In this document: positions 22,214-32,919 of the stretch, piece by piece
Numbering within the stretch: position 1 is the first letter of the stretch
Layout of the letters: the number at the start of each line of letters is the position of its first letter
NCBI GenBank assembly: GCA_021773355.1
Contig: JAJFKE010000051.1
Location: forward strand, 124,001-188,000
Origin: Gammaproteobacteria bacterium
GTDB lineage: Bacteria; Pseudomonadota; Gammaproteobacteria; Pseudomonadales; Pseudohongiellaceae
Direction of reading: 5' to 3'
DNA length: 64,000 nucleotides
Program-made: the position numbers and the translations under genes
The notes under the pieces: model-generated
Told to the model about the DNA's origin: nothing
The model's database searches: none
What the model saw: the letters and a program-made list of their open reading frames with translations, nothing else

Positions 22214-23964
22214 AGATCCGGGCCCATACTAATGTGCAAACGTAGCTTATTATCGTCATCAAGCGCTGAGGCTATATCTGCTCGGATAGGGCCAATAGGA
22301 GAAAGCCAACGGATTCCAATACCAACACTCTGCTTCAATTCAAAGTCGTCAAATTTAGAGAAAGCGTTTCCGGCATCGGTGAAGAGGGCGAGTTTCCAAT
22401 TCGGTTTGATACTGAAGTCGTATTCCAGCCCTGCCACCAACTGGTGCTTTCCACCGACGACCTCGCCCAGCTCATTTTCTGGCCCTAAGGATTGGTATTT
22501 GTAGCCTCTTACGGTCTGATCACCACCGGTAAAATATTGGACAGATGCAGGCAGTTCCGCCACCTGGTCAGCTAATATCGTACCTATTTCAAATTTCGTG
22601 ATGAGACGGCCCGGTCCGACACTGGTGATATGCTTTCCGTTCAAATTGAACTGCAAAAATGATTCATTCGATAACAGTGATGAACTGGCTCCTCGTACTT
22701 GCCCGAATAGTCGCCAACCTCGCGTGGGATAGAGTGCATCATCTGCACGAGTTCGCGCCAGGCTAAGGCCCGTAATTAGAAGATCGGATTTTTCGTCTTC
22801 GTTATTGATGTCATACTCATCGTGTTGAAAGCTCAAAGAATAATTCTGTCGCCATTCAAATCGATTGATAAAACTATAAATAGAACTAAACTTAAAGGTC
22901 TGATTCTCGAAAGTATCATTGTCTTCGTTGAGAAAACCGCCGGAAAAACGCAAATTTTCCGTCGCAGGTTTAGTCCAGGGAATGGTGTAATTTAGATCGA
23001 CGGTCTGCTCAACCGGTGAAGCACTGGACCCTACATCAAACTTGTGTCCGTTGCGATTCAGGTAGCGGTTCTCGTAGTCAAAACTTAACCTCGGTCCAAT
23101 GTCAGTTGTTACCCCTGTGCCTGCGGAGTAGACTCGTCGAGGTCGCAGATTTAGAGCCACCTGAATGGGAACATTTGAAGTTTGTGTTTGATCGAGTGCA
23201 GGAGTTACCGTCACATTACTAAAGTATTGGCTGTCATTCAGTGAATTACGAAGTTCGATCAGCGCATTAGATGAATAGAATGCATCTTCGTCGAAGCCCA
23301 AGTAACGACGAATAAATTCGTTTGACAAATATTCCACCGGTTCAATCTCAACTGTGCCAAATTTGTATCGCTCGCCCGGATCGAAATCGATCTCAACGGC
23401 GGCGCTATTCTCCTGTAGATTGACAAGTAGTTGTGATTTTTCAAATCTGGCTGAGAAAAAACCAACTTCTACGGCGCGGGAACTGAGATTCGTTTTTATT
23501 TGCTCATAGCTTGCTTGATTCAGTTGTTCACCGACAATAAGTGGCAAGTCATTCAGCACCGTGTTGAATAGTTGTTCATCGCCACGAATATTAATGTCGA
23601 TATCGGATACTCGAACGGCTTCGCCGGGTGTAATAGTAATATTTAACGACCAGCAGGGTTCGCCAGCTATGAATTCAGTGGTGCTTTCTAGCAGATAGAA
23701 GCCAAGTGCTCTGCTGGCTCCAAGAATGCTGCGTCTTATTGGCGGACTAAATCTGGACAGTCGGTCAGCTTGGCTGTCACAGCTTAAATTTGGCATTGCG
23801 ATATGCGCCCGCAGGTTACGCTCTAGTGTCTCATTTGCACCAGTAATATTAAGCACGGGAGTCTGCGCCTGGATATCGTGAGTAAATAGCATTACCGCCG
23901 TACACAATAGGCACATCCGGATTTTAGCGATGCTAGAGGGAAACATGGGTTCTTCAGGCTTCAT
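22210..23964 (-). CDS. tamA: Autotransporter assembly factor TamA (BamA/Omp85 family)
   Basis: POTRA region and C-terminal barrel (QYFTGGDQTVRGYKYQSLGP...GIGIRWLSPIGPIRADIA); 4-nt overlap with tamB. Confidence 0.9.
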   Translation of the reverse strand: MKPEEPMFPSSIAKIRMCLLCTAVMLFTHDIQAQTPVLNITGANETLERNLRAHIAMPNLSCDSQADRLSRFSPPIRRSILGASRALGFYLLESTTEFIAGEPCWSLNITITPGEAVRVSDIDINIRGDEQLFNTVLNDLPLIVGEQLNQASYEQIKTNLSSRAVEVGFFSARFEKSQLLVNLQENSAAVEIDFDPGERYKFGTVEIEPVEYLSNEFIRRYLGFDEDAFYSSNALIELRNSLNDSQYFSNVTVTPALDQTQTSNVPIQVALNLRPRRVYSAGTGVTTDIGPRLSFDYENRYLNRNGHKFDVGSSASPVEQTVDLNYTIPWTKPATENLRFSGGFLNEDNDTFENQTFKFSSIYSFINRFEWRQNYSLSFQHDEYDINNEDEKSDLLITGLSLARTRADDALYPTRGWRLFGQVRGASSSLLSNESFLQFNLNGKHITSVGPGRLITKFEIGTILADQVAELPASVQYFTGGDQTVRGYKYQSLGPENELGEVVGGKHQLVAGLEYDFSIKPNWKLALFTDAGNAFSKFDDFELKQSVGIGIRWLSPIGPIRADIASALDDDNKLRLHISMGPDL

Positions 23965-24401
23965 GTGAACTCAGGGTCGGAAATAGGACTTTTGGGTTTA
24001 ACCCAAAAGCCAGGGAGAGCCGGAGAATTATATCACCGAACTGCGGTATATTTACCGGCAGCCCAATCTATTCAGTGTGAAAAGGACAGGGTTACATGGT
24101 CCGAGTAATAATTATCTTTGCGGTTTCGTTGTTATTTCTGACTGCCAAAGCGCAGACAATGCAAGGCGACGTCTTCACGGCGTGCCCACGGATAGAAAGC
24201 CCTCCACAGCTCCTTGCCTATTATGACAGCTTTGTGCTAATGGGTATCCGGCAAGTTGCAGAGCTGTCTCTATCGAGCAGTATTGCAGCAACTGACTCTT
24301 CCGATGGGCCCGAGTTCACTTCAAATCTAGGTCAGATTCTTGATAGTGGTTTGCTGTTTCTGAATGACCTAAGCAGCGACGGGCCAAATTTCTTTTTCCA
24401 T

Positions 24402-25491
24402 GGCTGGGTTGCACCGACGCTATCACGCCCAGCTCTACAAAACGTTGTTGGTCGGAAGGCGGGATAATTTGTGCGTGATCCATTCTCCAGCGCAAGTCTT
24501 CCGAAGCCCATTCACTTCTGGGTACGGCTGCATGGGCTTCCTCATACCAGTTCAGTAGTGATCGGACAGCTCTATCGCCGATCACATGGGTTTCAATTTG
24601 AATGCCTTCCCTCAAGGCTTCATCTACTGGCACCGCCGCGTAGACTTTATGGTTCATCTTTCCTTCAGCGTGTAATTTTTTCATCAGTTCGACAAGCTGA
24701 TAAGACATGCCTGCGTCCTGAATTTGGGTCCAACCCAAAGCGGCATTCGACTGTAAGCCTTTTTCCAAATTTTCCTTTAGATATTCCAGCGTATCAGCGG
24801 GGATCAGACCTGTGAAGACATTCATCGCATTGGCCAGCACATAATCGTTAGGTGTGCTATCAAGATCGCGCTCGAATCTCCCTCCCTCCGAGTCTGGTGT
24901 TTCTCGGCTAATACCGGCTAGTCCCAGTGCTATTGAATTAACCAGTGCAGAAACACCATCAGCTCTGGGCATGAACAGAGGTTTATTGGTAGTGAAAGGA
25001 TCTACATCGTATTTGTTGAGAAATCTTTCTTCGCCGGTCCATTCTCTTCCGATCCAGCCGCGTCCTTGAACCCAGTCACCTTCTGGAATATTGGCCGCCC
25101 AGGCCTCAATGGCGTCAACTGTTTCCCGTAGAGTAGGAATGCCGAACAGGCTCAGAGTTTTGATTCAACCGCCAACGCCTTCGAGATGTTGATGGCTGTC
25201 GGTAAAACCAGCATAAACAAATTTTCCCGACAGATCTAATGCTTCTGTCGTAGAGCACATGTATTGTTCAGCGTCAGAATTCCCGCCAACAAATATGATC
25301 TTGCCATTAGAGCTGGCCACGGCTTCTGCGATCCATTGTTCTTCATTTGCGCTGTACAGCGTCGTGTTATGAAGGATCAGATCGGCTGCGCACCCAGTGT
25401 CCGACAAAATAGGAATAGATTGTTCGCTTTCGTTACACGCAGCGACAAGTATTCCTATTGTGAATAGGCTGAGGATATTATTACGCTTCAT
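24402..25491 (-). pseudogene. YtcJ-like metal-dependent amidohydrolase, in-frame stop and 3' truncation
   Basis: Lipoprotein N-terminus, AGFTDSHQHLEGVGG, TGA at 25165-25167, same frame resumes IKTLSLFGIPTLRETVDAIEAW...; family similarity ends after ELGVIASVQPSH. Confidence 0.75.
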
Positions 25492-25716
25492 GTCTGCTGC
25501 CTTGTGCTTCTTCGAAACCAATGTTTGATAAAAAGGAATGGGGCAGCAAAAATACAACAGATCGTCGGGCAATGCGAATCGAGAAATTTCGGGCTGAGGC
25601 TTTACCGCTTTAGGGGTCAATCCGGCCACTCTACTGTATAGAAATCAGAGTTGTATCGAATTGGTAATTTTGCTCCCCGCTGGGAATAACGTGAGGTGTA
25701 CCACTACGTTTTTTGC

Positions 25717-28032
25717 TTAGGCTGCTTCGTCCAATACTTCTCGAACAACCCTGTAGAGATCTGTCATAGAAACTGGTTTCATCAGGTATCGCTTAATACC
25801 CATTGCAAGAGCTTCTTCTTCGCTAATGGAATCACTGTAACCGGTACAAAGAATAGTTGCTTGATCAGGTCTAAGGGCAAACAGTTTGGAGATGAGTGCA
25901 TCGCCGTTCATGCCAGGCATGGTTTGGTCACTAATAACCAAATCAAATTGATTATCTGATTCCATATACTCCAATAAAGCATTCTCGCCATTAGAGGCAA
26001 CTACTGTTTCGTACCCCTTCTTACTTAAGGCTTGAACCAACAAGTTAGCCAATATGTCATTGTCGTCAACTACAAGTATTCGCTCAGTCCCTGAATCTTT
26101 GTAAGAGTTGTTTTTCCCCTGGCCTTCAGCTATTTCGTGCTTCTCTTCAAAAGCAGGCAAGTATAGTGTGAACACGGCTCCGGTGCTGGAATTGCTCGCA
26201 CTAACAAAGCCCTCATGATTGTCGATGATGGTATGGATCAGCGCGAGTCCCATGCCAGTTCCCGCATGAAGTTCCTTGGTAGTGAAATAGGGTTCAAATA
26301 CTCGATGTATTTCCTCCTCAGGAATGCCAGGCCCGGTATCTTGCATGGTAATTCGAACGTATTGATTGGCTGCGGATGGTTTTGTTGGCGTCGAGTCGTC
26401 CAAGTTTAAACCTGGCACATTTTCATGATCCACGTAGTCCATGGCCAGAATTATTTCCCCCGGATTGTTGGAAATAGCACTGGCGGCGTTAGTATACAGG
26501 TTCATAAAAACTTGATGCATCATCGCTGCATCAGAAAAAACCACGAAAGAATCTGCGCCGAAGTTACGCTGCAATTTGATAGTTGCGGGAATGGTTTGCT
26601 GAATAAGCGCCGTGCATTCATTGGCTATTTCTACGAGATCAACGGGCTCTTTCAGTTCCTCTTGTTTGCGACTGAAGGCCAAAATTCGGCCAATAAGCTG
26701 GGCCGCGCTGTCTGATCCGGAGAGGACATGGTTAAGATGTTCATGAATAGGACTGTTTTCGTCCGCTTCCATGGCCGCGAGTTCAGTAAATCCAATTATG
26801 CCGCCAAGAATATTGTTGAAATCATGGGCGATTCCACCTGCTAGTGTTCCAATGGCTTCCATCTTTTGGGAATGTCGAAGTTGATCTTCTAAGGTCAGTC
26901 GTTCGTTCTCAGCCTGTATTCGTTCGGAAATATCACGAACGGTCCACAATCCGTACTGGCCATCAATAAGGTTGGTTTGAGACATCGAAATCTCGATTGG
27001 GAAGGTATTTCCCTCACGATTTTTAGCGATTGTCGTCAAGCTTGGAGTGCTGATTAAAATAGCCTTGTCGGTTAAGTCAGAAAATTGTTGATGTTGGCCC
27101 TCAGCCAAAAAATTCGTATAGGCAAGTCCAACTGCCTCTTCTTGTGAATAGCCAAACATTTTCTCACAGGCGAGATTTATATTGGCGATAATTCCATGTT
27201 CATCTACTGTGATAACACCTTCGTGAAGATTGTCGAGTGTGTCCTGTAGATTTTTCCTGCTATGAATTAACTGCAATTGATAACGAGATGCGGCATCGAG
27301 ATAGCTGTTTGCTGTATTGATCAAGTTTCCAATTTCATCTGTTCGATGGGCCTCTTCCAAGTCCAGTCTTTTTTCAGAGCCAGGTTCAATTAGGGACAAT
27401 TTTCTTGCCAGGTTTCTCACTGGGTTCGTTACCGTGTAGACAACTATCAGGAAAATAAGTACGGCAAAAAAAATCGCCTCTAACATTAGAGTAATGGAAT
27501 TAAATACTGACGAGTTGTAGAAGGATGTAAGTCCTGCTTGCACATCCAAAGAGGCCGTTAGACTGCCGGATAAATTATCTTCACCGGGTATTGGAAGTTC
27601 ATATTCAATCTCCTGAATTGGAAGATCGATGAGTGCTGAAAGTCCTGTAAACTCAGCCCGATCTCTGGAGACCCTTGCTAATTGCTGCCCTAGTTCATCG
27701 AAAACAGCAGTTTCAACAAAGAGCTCGTACTGCATAAGCCCATTCAGCAGGTTTTGGGCCTGATTGACATCCAGCTGGTAAACCGCTTCGGCTGCGGCAG
27801 CAAGTGTCAATTCAAGTAGTTGCTCAGCTGTCGACTCGATCTGGCGAGTGGATCTTGAAAAATCATTGGAAATTTCTATGGTCGCGACAATGACTCCCAT
27901 GAAGAGTGCCATCAGGATGGTATAGCTTGCTAATTTTAAGGCTAGATTACTATTCAAATGCCAGATACTGATATTCGAGAGGTACAAATTTACAGCACTG
28001 AATAGACTATAGTAGTATCTAAATGGGCGCAA
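25717..28032 (-). CDS. Hybrid sensor histidine kinase with PAS and receiver domains
   Basis: TM/HAMP-like N-terminus, PAS, H-box GGIAHDFNNILGGIIGF, GTGMGLALIHTI, C-terminal receiver ILVVDDND...DLVISDQTMPGMNG. Confidence 0.92.
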   Translation of the reverse strand: MRPFRYYYSLFSAVNLYLSNISIWHLNSNLALKLASYTILMALFMGVIVATIEISNDFSRSTRQIESTAEQLLELTLAAAAEAVYQLDVNQAQNLLNGLMQYELFVETAVFDELGQQLARVSRDRAEFTGLSALIDLPIQEIEYELPIPGEDNLSGSLTASLDVQAGLTSFYNSSVFNSITLMLEAIFFAVLIFLIVVYTVTNPVRNLARKLSLIEPGSEKRLDLEEAHRTDEIGNLINTANSYLDAASRYQLQLIHSRKNLQDTLDNLHEGVITVDEHGIIANINLACEKMFGYSQEEAVGLAYTNFLAEGQHQQFSDLTDKAILISTPSLTTIAKNREGNTFPIEISMSQTNLIDGQYGLWTVRDISERIQAENERLTLEDQLRHSQKMEAIGTLAGGIAHDFNNILGGIIGFTELAAMEADENSPIHEHLNHVLSGSDSAAQLIGRILAFSRKQEELKEPVDLVEIANECTALIQQTIPATIKLQRNFGADSFVVFSDAAMMHQVFMNLYTNAASAISNNPGEIILAMDYVDHENVPGLNLDDSTPTKPSAANQYVRITMQDTGPGIPEEEIHRVFEPYFTTKELHAGTGMGLALIHTIIDNHEGFVSASNSSTGAVFTLYLPAFEEKHEIAEGQGKNNSYKDSGTERILVVDDNDILANLLVQALSKKGYETVVASNGENALLEYMESDNQFDLVISDQTMPGMNGDALISKLFALRPDQATILCTGYSDSISEEEALAMGIKRYLMKPVSMTDLYRVVREVLDEAA

Positions 28033-28154
28033 CTAATTGCAGTAGCCGGCGTTTGAGCAGCTGGAGTTTCGTGGGAAGCTAATTTTGTAGAATAGTTATC
28101 TTAATAGAAACTTCTCTATTTATCTCAATCAATGGGGCCATAAGTAATTTACAT

Positions 28155-28964
28155 ATGCTAAAAATAAAAAATTTTCTTATTCTCGTTCTGCTAACTCTAA
28201 ACTCCACGGCTGCAATAGCGGCTGAGCCGGAGAACGCTTTTCTGCAGGTTTACACTGAGCTGGCGGTAACCGATGGCCACACCGAAAAATTCACTGACGA
28301 TGGTGTGCCGGCAGGAATAGAGACTGATCTCGTCAGAGCAGTTCTTGCTGATGCCGGTATAGAATATCAGATTCAGGTAGTTCCCTGGGTAAGAGCAGTA
28401 CAGGCAATCGATGCTTCCAGAAATGTAGTGGTTTATTCCATGGCTAGAACGCCAGAACGAGAGGATAAATATCACTGGATAGGGCAAGTATTACCTCTCG
28501 ATTTCCATCTATATGGGCTTAGAGAGAATATTGATTCACTTCCCAAAAATCTGCGAGAAGCAAGCACTGCCAGAATTGGTGTATTGCGAGCAGATGTCGT
28601 GGGCATCTACCTGGAATCACTGGGGTTCACTAATCTTGTCTACGTAACCGAGCCATCGCGTAATCTTGATATGTTGAAGAGAAGTAGAATTGACCTGTTT
28701 CCATACACTAGACATTCGGTAGGATCGTTCGTTGAAGCAAATGAATTCAATCCCGAAGATTTGATAGGCGTAATAAGACTGGACGAGATATCTACAGGCT
28801 TATATATGGTAGTAAGTAAGAATACAGATAATGCCATAGTAGAGAGATTACGGAAATCCTATCGTGATGTAGTTAGTTCAAATAATTTTGAAGAAAATTT
28901 CGACACAACTTATCGCCCGCAAAGATCGGCCGAGATTGAGGTTTTAGACGCGGCAGAGCAATGA
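28155..28964 (+). CDS. Periplasmic substrate-binding protein, SBP_bac_3-like
   Basis: Signal peptide; GIETDLVRAVLADAGIEYQIQVVPWVRAVQAI; convergent to the histidine kinase. Confidence 0.75.
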   Translation: MLKIKNFLILVLLTLNSTAAIAAEPENAFLQVYTELAVTDGHTEKFTDDGVPAGIETDLVRAVLADAGIEYQIQVVPWVRAVQAIDASRNVVVYSMARTPEREDKYHWIGQVLPLDFHLYGLRENIDSLPKNLREASTARIGVLRADVVGIYLESLGFTNLVYVTEPSRNLDMLKRSRIDLFPYTRHSVGSFVEANEFNPEDLIGVIRLDEISTGLYMVVSKNTDNAIVERLRKSYRDVVSSNNFEENFDTTYRPQRSAEIEVLDAAEQ

Positions 28965-29035
28965 TAAAAGTGATTGCGAAATATGCCACTCCTAATATTC
29001 TTGTTTTCTTCATGCCTAAGAACGAGTGGGTATAT

Positions 29036-29124
29036 TTTTCTAGTGTGGTTTTCCCTGGGCTCGATATTGTGTAGACAACTGTCAGGTAAATAAGTATGGA
29101 AAAACTAACCGCTTCTAACATCAA
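29036..29124 (-). pseudogene. Fragment of a second sensor kinase related to 25717..28032
   Basis: MMLEAVSFSILIYLTVVYTISSPG vs LMLEAIFFAVLIFLIVVYTVTNPV in the intact kinase; nucleotide similarity also visible (gtgtagacaactNtcaggNaaataagta). Confidence 0.65.
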
Positions 29125-29330
29125 TTCACAGTACGGGTTTAACTAACTGAAGCTCACCAAAACTTTTCTATAAATTTTGGTCTGCTTTCGGAGGAATTGA
29201 TTGATTCGTTATTCTCACTGGAAGTTTATCGATCTTCCCTGTCTACTGCGGCGCCTTTTTCGGTAATGCTGACTTCTTGAAAACCAAGATCCATTTCCCA
29301 GTGAAAGGATAGTTCAATTCACCAAATCTC

Positions 29331-31517
29331 TTAGCGATTTAATTTAAATACATACAGAGCATTATGGCCGACTGGACTGACCAGTTCTGGAGCGAGGAAA
29401 CTACCGATGCGCCAGGGACTGCCTCCGTCTCTACCGGAAGGGATGGCAATATACTGCTCTCCATCAATGGCGAAGGACACCGGGAACCCCTGTACTGAGG
29501 TGGCCAGTCTGGTGCGCCAAAGCTCGTCCCCGTTGTTTACGTCGTAGGCATGAACATAGCGGTCGTAGTCTCCAATAAATAGTAGGCCTCCGGCAGTTGA
29601 AAGGGCGGCCGTGAGGTAGGGCGCTCGTTGTTCGATACTCCACTTTTCTTCCAAATTGGCGATATCGAAGGACGACAGTTTGCCGAATTGACCTTCCGTG
29701 CCAGGCATCTGTTTCCACATTCTATCTCCCTGGTTTCCGCCGGAGCCAATTTCAAAAGTGGTCTCTCTGGGAGACATATCCATACACGACTGGCTAAGGG
29801 GAATAATCAATTGCTGAGTCGGTGGATGATAACTACTGGATTGCCAGTTATGACCTCCAGCGGTGGAAGGGCAAACCGATAGCCATTCTCCAATTTGCAT
29901 ATTTTGAATGTCTTCACGATATCTAACCTGACCAGTCTCCAAATTGACCTCGGAAAAGACATTCTGAAAAACAGTTTCCCTTAAGCCTTCAAATTCACCG
30001 GTGCGGCGATTCAGTTTCCATAAGATGCCGCTCTTTCCTATTGTTAATAAATAGGGCTCGTCAAACAAATCAACTAACACTTGTTCAAAGGCCTCGTCCA
30101 TATCCAGAGACTCTCCAGGAACATGTTGTCGATGCCATACCAGTCGGCCATCATCTGGATCAATAGCTAGTGTGGAATTTGAATACAGAGCCGAGTCTTC
30201 GGTACTAAGACCGCGGCTGGCCGCCATCCAGGGTTTGGCCTGTGCGGTGCCAAAAAATACCAGACCTAGTTCGGGGTCCCAGCTTCCCGTCATCCAAACG
30301 TCAGCACCGCCTCTGAACTCAAGCGGCAGGCCGCCCCAAGTATCACCCCCAGGCTCGCCCGGGCGTGCTACGGTGTAGGTGCGCCATATTTCTTCTCCGG
30401 TGAAGGCATCATGGCCGGTGATAAAACAGCTGTCTTCATAAAAACGGCCACATCCCGTTATGCCGTTAATAACCTTTCCGTTGGCGACAATGGGTCCACT
30501 GGTATTGGAATAGCCCAGGCTTTCATCGGCTATTTCCACATCCCAGCGCACCGCTCCTGTGCGTGCATCTAATGCGACCAGGTGAGCATCGGTGGTGGCC
30601 ACATATATCATGTCTTCATACATGGCGAGTGTGCGTAGCAGGCCACCGCTGCGACCGCCTTCAGGAAATTCTCTGCGATATTCCCAAAGTAAAGTGCCAT
30701 CTCTCCCATCTAAGGCCTGCACCACGTTGCCAAAATTAGGAATGAAAATAATGCCGTCTCTAACCAGGGGAGCAGGTTGACTGCGACCAGGCTCCATTCC
30801 CCATATCCACGCCAGGCTTAGATTTTTCACATTCTCAGTATTAATCTGATTTAAAGGGCTAAAACCATGGCTCTGCGGTGCTCTGCGCCAGTAGGTCCAA
30901 TCGGCAGCAGCGGGGTTTGCCAGGTCCTCCTCTGTGACATTGCGAAAATCAGTCACTGCTTGAAATAAGCGGCTAACCGCGCGCTCACTTCTATAGACCG
31001 TGGCTATTTCCGGAATCTGATTGCGTGCCTCGGGTGAGGGAACGGTGCCAGCCCTGCCGGGAATCGGAGGCCTTGCGGCTACTTGAGCACCGTTGGAAGT
31101 ATTGCTGTCCAGGAATGCCAGGCCGCCTGAGTTGAAATCCAAAGTAACGGAACCAGAACCAATGCCGTTGGAGCTGAGCAGGTAGGCAACTACATTGGAG
31201 TAGTCGCTTTCGCTTAAGGAGTTTGGCGCCTGGGGCGGCATGGTGCGGCGTACAAGATCCAACAGATCAATAATGTTTCTGTTGCTCCAGTTGCTGCTAA
31301 AGTTATTTCCAGTGAGAGCTGGTGCTTCAAAAGCTCCCTGTAAGTCCAGCAAATGACAGGAGGCACAGTTTTCCTGGTAGAGGGCATTGCCTGCTTGAGC
31401 TTGTGCTTCTGAATAGCCCGCCTGCATCAGTTCCTGTGCAGACAGCTGGCCTGTGAGTACAGCAGTAATTATCAATAGTGTAATACCGAACTTCTTGCAG
31501 TTGCTGCTTAGTCTCAT
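29331..31517 (-). CDS. PQQ-type quinoprotein dehydrogenase with N-terminal cytochrome c domain
   Basis: CASCHLLDLQGAFEAPALTG cytochrome c; repeated PQQ beta-propeller blades (DGRDGTLLWEYRREF, NNGDELWRTRLATSVQGFPVSFAIDGEQYIAIPSG). Start uncertain. Confidence 0.85.
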   Translation of the reverse strand: MRLSSNCKKFGITLLIITAVLTGQLSAQELMQAGYSEAQAQAGNALYQENCASCHLLDLQGAFEAPALTGNNFSSNWSNRNIIDLLDLVRRTMPPQAPNSLSESDYSNVVAYLLSSNGIGSGSVTLDFNSGGLAFLDSNTSNGAQVAARPPIPGRAGTVPSPEARNQIPEIATVYRSERAVSRLFQAVTDFRNVTEEDLANPAAADWTYWRRAPQSHGFSPLNQINTENVKNLSLAWIWGMEPGRSQPAPLVRDGIIFIPNFGNVVQALDGRDGTLLWEYRREFPEGGRSGGLLRTLAMYEDMIYVATTDAHLVALDARTGAVRWDVEIADESLGYSNTSGPIVANGKVINGITGCGRFYEDSCFITGHDAFTGEEIWRTYTVARPGEPGGDTWGGLPLEFRGGADVWMTGSWDPELGLVFFGTAQAKPWMAASRGLSTEDSALYSNSTLAIDPDDGRLVWHRQHVPGESLDMDEAFEQVLVDLFDEPYLLTIGKSGILWKLNRRTGEFEGLRETVFQNVFSEVNLETGQVRYREDIQNMQIGEWLSVCPSTAGGHNWQSSSYHPPTQQLIIPLSQSCMDMSPRETTFEIGSGGNQGDRMWKQMPGTEGQFGKLSSFDIANLEEKWSIEQRAPYLTAALSTAGGLLFIGDYDRYVHAYDVNNGDELWRTRLATSVQGFPVSFAIDGEQYIAIPSGRDGGSPWRIGSFLAPELVSPVGHNALYVFKLNR

Positions 31518-31539
31518 GGTGAATAGATAGCTTGCAAGA

Positions 31540-32895
31540 TCACTCAAGAGACAGGGTTTCCATAGAAGCTCTTCGTTGGCTTATAGCCTGTTGGTATTGT
31601 TCTTCATTTATATAGGTAATACCAACCCATGCATGGCTCATCTCGTCTACACCACGGCGGCCAAATACCACCCATTGATTGGGGTCGGGGTTAATAGGGT
31701 TATTTGCGGTGTTGTCAAATACCGAAGTAAATTGCAGCACCGTGCCGGTGGGGAGAATAGGTTTCGCTTCATCGGCATAGATATAGGAAACCTGCCAATT
31801 ATGATTGTATTTGTTGACCTGACTGAGTACCTCTTTCTTGCCGTCGGGATAAATTGCTTCCATGGTCATTACCCTGCCGCGCATATGTAGGTGTGGCCGG
31901 TAGCTATGTAACACCGCAGGCGACTTAAGAACATGCGTTCCAGTCAACACCTGATAGCCGTTAGGTGGAATCAGTATGTCTTGCCCTCGGGCCATGCCGT
32001 TTAGGCCATCTACCCTGAACATCGCCTCGCCCACGGTTTCCAATTCTGGCTGCTGACCCTCTGGGTAGAACCACAGGCCCACTTCCACCACGTCATCATT
32101 TCCCTCTGCGCCTACAGGAAAGTAATGCAGATTCCAGGCGATGGTGCCTTTTGCCGGAACTCGCATACCAGTGCCTTCTGGATAAATTTCCCAGGATTTT
32201 CCAACTCCATACCTGGCTAGTGCAACCTGGCGCCTTTCTCCTTCTGGGACAAGAACAGCGTGGCCGTGGTGAACAACTTTCTTGCCTAAGGGGTAAGACG
32301 GTTTAAATTCGGCGGCGCGTAACCAACGTTCCTGGTCCAGTTCTTCGAATTTCACGTCGGGGGTCCACCACTGATCTTGTCCATTGGCGATCACGTCGAA
32401 GGGCGCTGATTTAATTATTAAATCCGGTGGACCGAGTTCTTCTGCCAGTTGCCAGGCAGCACCGCTTGGTAGTTGAATCGCAGGCGGTAGGTCCGCAGGA
32501 TTGCCTTCCGGGAATCCCGAGTCTACCCATGCGGCAATAATGGCGATCTGCTGCTCCGACAGAGAAGCATCATTCTTGAATTGCTGAATTCCAGTGGTTG
32601 GGTCATTGTGCCAGGGCGGCATAATACGCTTGCTGGTCCTGTCTTTTATTAGCGCTGCAAAAGGTCTTACCTGCTCATAGCTCATTAATGGCATAGGGCC
32701 TATGCCTTCGGGATTATGACAACTTTGACATTTCTCCTGCAGAATCGGCGCGATATCTTTTGAATAAGTCGGCGTTGATTCTGAATCAGTTTGTGCCAGG
32801 GCCGAACTAATCAGGTTCGGTATAACTAGCACCGCCGCAATGGCGATTAGGAATTTATTCTTCTTGAGTCTGGCTAAATCTTTGAGACTGTTCAT
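31540..32895 (-). CDS. Secreted cytochrome c / PHM-like copper monooxygenase-like protein
   Basis: KCQSCHNPEGIGPM; VVHHGHAV; NLHYFPVG; YRPHLHMRGRVMTMEAIYPDG; DEMSHAWVGI. Confidence 0.8.
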   Translation of the reverse strand: MNSLKDLARLKKNKFLIAIAAVLVIPNLISSALAQTDSESTPTYSKDIAPILQEKCQSCHNPEGIGPMPLMSYEQVRPFAALIKDRTSKRIMPPWHNDPTTGIQQFKNDASLSEQQIAIIAAWVDSGFPEGNPADLPPAIQLPSGAAWQLAEELGPPDLIIKSAPFDVIANGQDQWWTPDVKFEELDQERWLRAAEFKPSYPLGKKVVHHGHAVLVPEGERRQVALARYGVGKSWEIYPEGTGMRVPAKGTIAWNLHYFPVGAEGNDDVVEVGLWFYPEGQQPELETVGEAMFRVDGLNGMARGQDILIPPNGYQVLTGTHVLKSPAVLHSYRPHLHMRGRVMTMEAIYPDGKKEVLSQVNKYNHNWQVSYIYADEAKPILPTGTVLQFTSVFDNTANNPINPDPNQWVVFGRRGVDEMSHAWVGITYINEEQYQQAISQRRASMETLSLE

Positions 32896-32919
32896 AGTAG
32901 TTCCCAGTTGTCTGACAGA

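Noticed and set aside
24096-24467. 123-aa plus-strand ORF as an intact gene
   Set aside because: Its second half is antisense to recognisable amidohydrolase sequence, so it is more likely a truncated gene running through a junction.
16597-25491. Several genes interrupted by TGA (methyltransferase remnant, MscS, amidohydrolase) suggesting UGA recoding genome-wide
   Set aside because: Many intact ORFs clearly terminate at TGA and the interrupted genes also show truncation or frameshifts. Ordinary decay explains them; only the SelW-like case has a Cys-position TGA plus hairpin.
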